This document shows positions 5,922 through 7,159 of a stretch of DNA of 7,159 nt, one piece after another (the stretch's first letter is position 1; each line of letters starts with the position of its first letter). Source of the DNA: Solobacterium sp. (lineage in GTDB: Bacteria > Bacillota_I > Bacilli_A > Erysipelotrichales > Erysipelotrichaceae); contig JAFWJP010000178.1 of the NCBI GenBank assembly GCA_017514645.1, forward strand, positions 1 to 7,159. The letters are read 5' to 3'. A program made the position numbers and the translations under genes. The notes under the pieces were generated by a model. That model worked only from the letters and a program-made list of their open reading frames with translations. It was not told where the DNA came from and made no database searches.

Positions 5922-6893
5922 TTAACGGATCGTTTTCGGTTCTCCGGCAGCGATGTATTTTTCCTTCGCATCAACGACCTGCTGGATATGCTTTTCCACG
6001 GTCGTGCAGCATCCGCCGACTGCGGCGGCTCCGGCTGCCATGTAGGAAAGCGCGAAGGAACCGAAGTCCATGCGTCCTTCCGTACTGCTCCAGGTCTTTG
6101 TGAAAGGGTCATAGACCTCACCGCTGTTCGGATAAACACCGATGGGAAGATCTGTTCCCTGTTTCATCTCCTTGACAAGGGCAGCGATATACTCCGGTTT
6201 TGTGCAGTTGATGCCGATCATTCTAAGGTGAGGATGATCCTGTGACAGTACTTCCGCACATTTCCGTACAGAATCACCGGCGCAGGTGTGTTCACGGTCG
6301 ATGCAGGTGAAGCTGATCCAGTAGTCGGCACCGAGGGATTCGGCGATCTCCGCGGCAACGAGTGCTTCTGCCAGCGCCGGCTGGGTCTCGATCAGCAGCA
6401 TATCGGCTCCGGATTCGTGGAGCAGCTGCATCCGTCTGTAGTGGAAATTCCACAGAAAATCATGATTCATGGAATAGTTTCCGGTGTATTCCGAACCGTC
6501 TGCCAGATAGGCACCGTAGGGACCGACTGCCCCAAGGCAGAGCGGATACGGTCTTCCGGAGGATTTTCCTTCATCTTCCCACCAGGCATCCCGTGCTTCA
6601 AGGAACAGTCTGACAGACCGGGTGATCAGTTCTTCAGCTTCCTGTTCGGTGCAACCTGTACTCATGAATCCGGGGATCGTTGCCTGATAGCTGCAGGTAA
6701 TACCGCAGTCCGCCCCGGCTTTGAAGTAGTTGTAATGTACCTGGCGGACGAGATCGGGCTGGTTCTTGAGGACAGAAGCGGTCCAGAGCTTGTTGTTCAG
6801 ATCAGCACCCAGGTTCTCCAGAGCGGTCGACATGGAACCGTCGATGATCATAATGCGGTTGTTGTTGAGGATCTCTTTCAGATCAGTTTTCAT
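5922..6893 (-). CDS. mmuM: Homocysteine S-methyltransferase (MmuM family)
   Basis: Zinc-dependent, cobalamin-independent methyltransferase of 323 aa (E. coli MmuM 310 aa). It transfers a methyl group from S-methylmethionine or S-adenosylmethionine to homocysteine, giving methionine. Family signatures are IIDGSMSTALENLG near the N-terminus, ITCSYQATIPGF, VGPYGAYLADGSEYTGNY, IETQPALAEALVAAEIAES and VYPNSGEVYD. The three zinc ligands are Cys230 (GINC) and Cys295-Cys296 (GGCC), practically the same numbering as E. coli (229, 295, 296). The start at 6893 has AGAGG (6905-6901) seven bases upstream. It lies 31 bases downstream of citC on the same strand with no terminator or clear promoter between, so co-transcription is likely. 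No methionine riboswitch is visible in the window. The methyl donor cannot be told from sequence alone. Confidence 0.93.
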   Translation of the reverse strand: MKTDLKEILNNNRIMIIDGSMSTALENLGADLNNKLWTASVLKNQPDLVRQVHYNYFKAGADCGITCSYQATIPGFMSTGCTEQEAEELITRSVRLFLEARDAWWEDEGKSSGRPYPLCLGAVGPYGAYLADGSEYTGNYSMNHDFLWNFHYRRMQLLHESGADMLLIETQPALAEALVAAEIAESLGADYWISFTCIDREHTCAGDSVRKCAEVLSQDHPHLRMIGINCTKPEYIAALVKEMKQGTDLPIGVYPNSGEVYDPFTKTWSSTEGRMDFGSFALSYMAAGAAAVGGCCTTVEKHIQQVVDAKEKYIAAGEPKTIR

Positions 6894-6913
6894 GTGTATA
6901 CCTCTATTTTTAT

Positions 6914-6932
6914 ATCACTCATGATCAGTGAT
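6914..6932. repeat. Inverted repeat at the citC stop, upstream of mmuM
   Basis: ATCACT (6914-6919) and AGTGAT (6927-6932) form a 6-bp inverted repeat with a seven-base loop. The citC TGA stop (6927-6925) falls inside it, and it ends eight bases before the mmuM RBS on the minus strand. No T-run follows on that strand, so it is not a standard terminator. It could be a small mRNA hairpin affecting coupling, or chance. Confidence 0.35.
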
Positions 6933-7159
6933 GAATGACATCATCTGACTCATGTATGCGATGGATGACCGGTGCTGCGTCTTCGCTCATGAACCAGGCG
7001 TATACAGCCGGCGGCAGATAGTCTTTCAACGCCGGCAGATTGCCTTCCTTGATGAGAGCGCGGACTGTAGAGGCACTGATGGATCCGTGACTGTTTTTCA
7101 GCCGCGGAATCATGATACAGCGGATTCCATAGTCCTGAAGACGCTTCTGCAGCACTTCG
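6925..7159 (-). CDS. citC: Citrate (pro-3S)-lyase ligase, C-terminal end (partial, runs off right edge)
   Basis: Last 77 codons of a gene whose 5' part lies beyond the window. CitC acetylates the phosphoribosyl-dephospho-CoA prosthetic group on the acyl carrier subunit CitD, using acetate and ATP, to activate citrate lyase in fermentative citrate breakdown. The visible part is the end of its nucleotidyltransferase-fold domain: LQKRLQDYGIRCIMIPR followed by SISASTVRALIKEGNLPALKDYLPPAVYAWF. The IPR...ISASxVRxLIKEGxLxALxxxxPP pattern is typical of the CitC C-terminus. NadD and RibF end in a related IS-S-x-IR motif, but the upstream IPR segment and spacing fit CitC better. About 20 residues follow the usual family end, rich in His, Glu and Asp. 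The frame is open to the edge; GTG at 7155 is probably an internal Val. Confidence 0.75.
   Translation of the reverse strand, partial: EVLQKRLQDYGIRCIMIPRLKNSHGSISASTVRALIKEGNLPALKDYLPPAVYAWFMSEDAAPVIHRIHESDDVIHH

Noticed and set aside
6894..6932. Terminator between citC and mmuM
   Set aside because: The 6-bp inverted repeat has no T-run after it on the minus strand; A-rich sequence follows instead.
6288..6938. 216-codon plus-strand open frame opposite mmuM
   Set aside because: Shadow of mmuM, whose zinc ligands and family motifs are all on the minus strand.
7153..7155. GTG as the start of a 76-residue minus-strand gene
   Set aside because: The frame stays open to the edge with Glu before it, and the peptide matches only the C-terminal part of CitC, so this is an internal valine.

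Overview
The window looks like a stretch of a Bacillota (Firmicutes) chromosome. I lean towards Erysipelotrichia/Erysipelotrichaceae. The reasons are a T-box leader, strong AGGAGG-type ribosome binding sites, intrinsic terminators, and a GatA whose motifs (TGDSVRKP, TGHNG, an ADFGGFPS-like C-terminal segment) resemble, from memory, GatA of Mollicutes and their walled relatives. Base composition is moderate, about half G+C by eye. This taxonomic call is inference. I see no mobile element, CRISPR array, rRNA or tRNA.

Positions 1-5080 hold one complete transcription unit for tRNA-dependent amino acid synthesis. It begins with the 3' half of a T-box riboswitch (stem III-like hairpin, T-box bulge, antiterminator and competing terminator). 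The genes aspS, gatC, gatA and gatB follow, overlapping by 8, 4 and 4 bases, and a strong hairpin terminator closes the unit. The AspRS has His35 and a non-lysine residue at 81, the pattern of non-discriminating enzymes. The likely function is therefore to make Asp-tRNA(Asn), and possibly to handle Glu-tRNA(Gln), and to amidate it in place. The T-box would switch the operon on when the cognate tRNA is uncharged.

The main surprise is in GatA. The position of the catalytic lysine of the amidase Ser-cisSer-Lys triad is a glutamate (E68), with spacing to the two conserved serines identical to that of the S. aureus enzyme. The Gly before the nucleophilic Ser is Asp. This GatA may be impaired or unusual as a glutaminase.

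Positions 5081-5915 hold a separate gene, deoD (hexameric purine nucleoside phosphorylase), with its own strong RBS, a small palindrome and a direct repeat upstream, and a perfect 13-bp bidirectional terminator after it. On the opposite strand, converging on that terminator, lie mmuM (homocysteine S-methyltransferase) and, 31 bases upstream of it, the 3' end of citC (citrate lyase ligase), which runs off the right edge. The two are probably co-transcribed, an unusual pairing of citrate fermentation with methionine synthesis.
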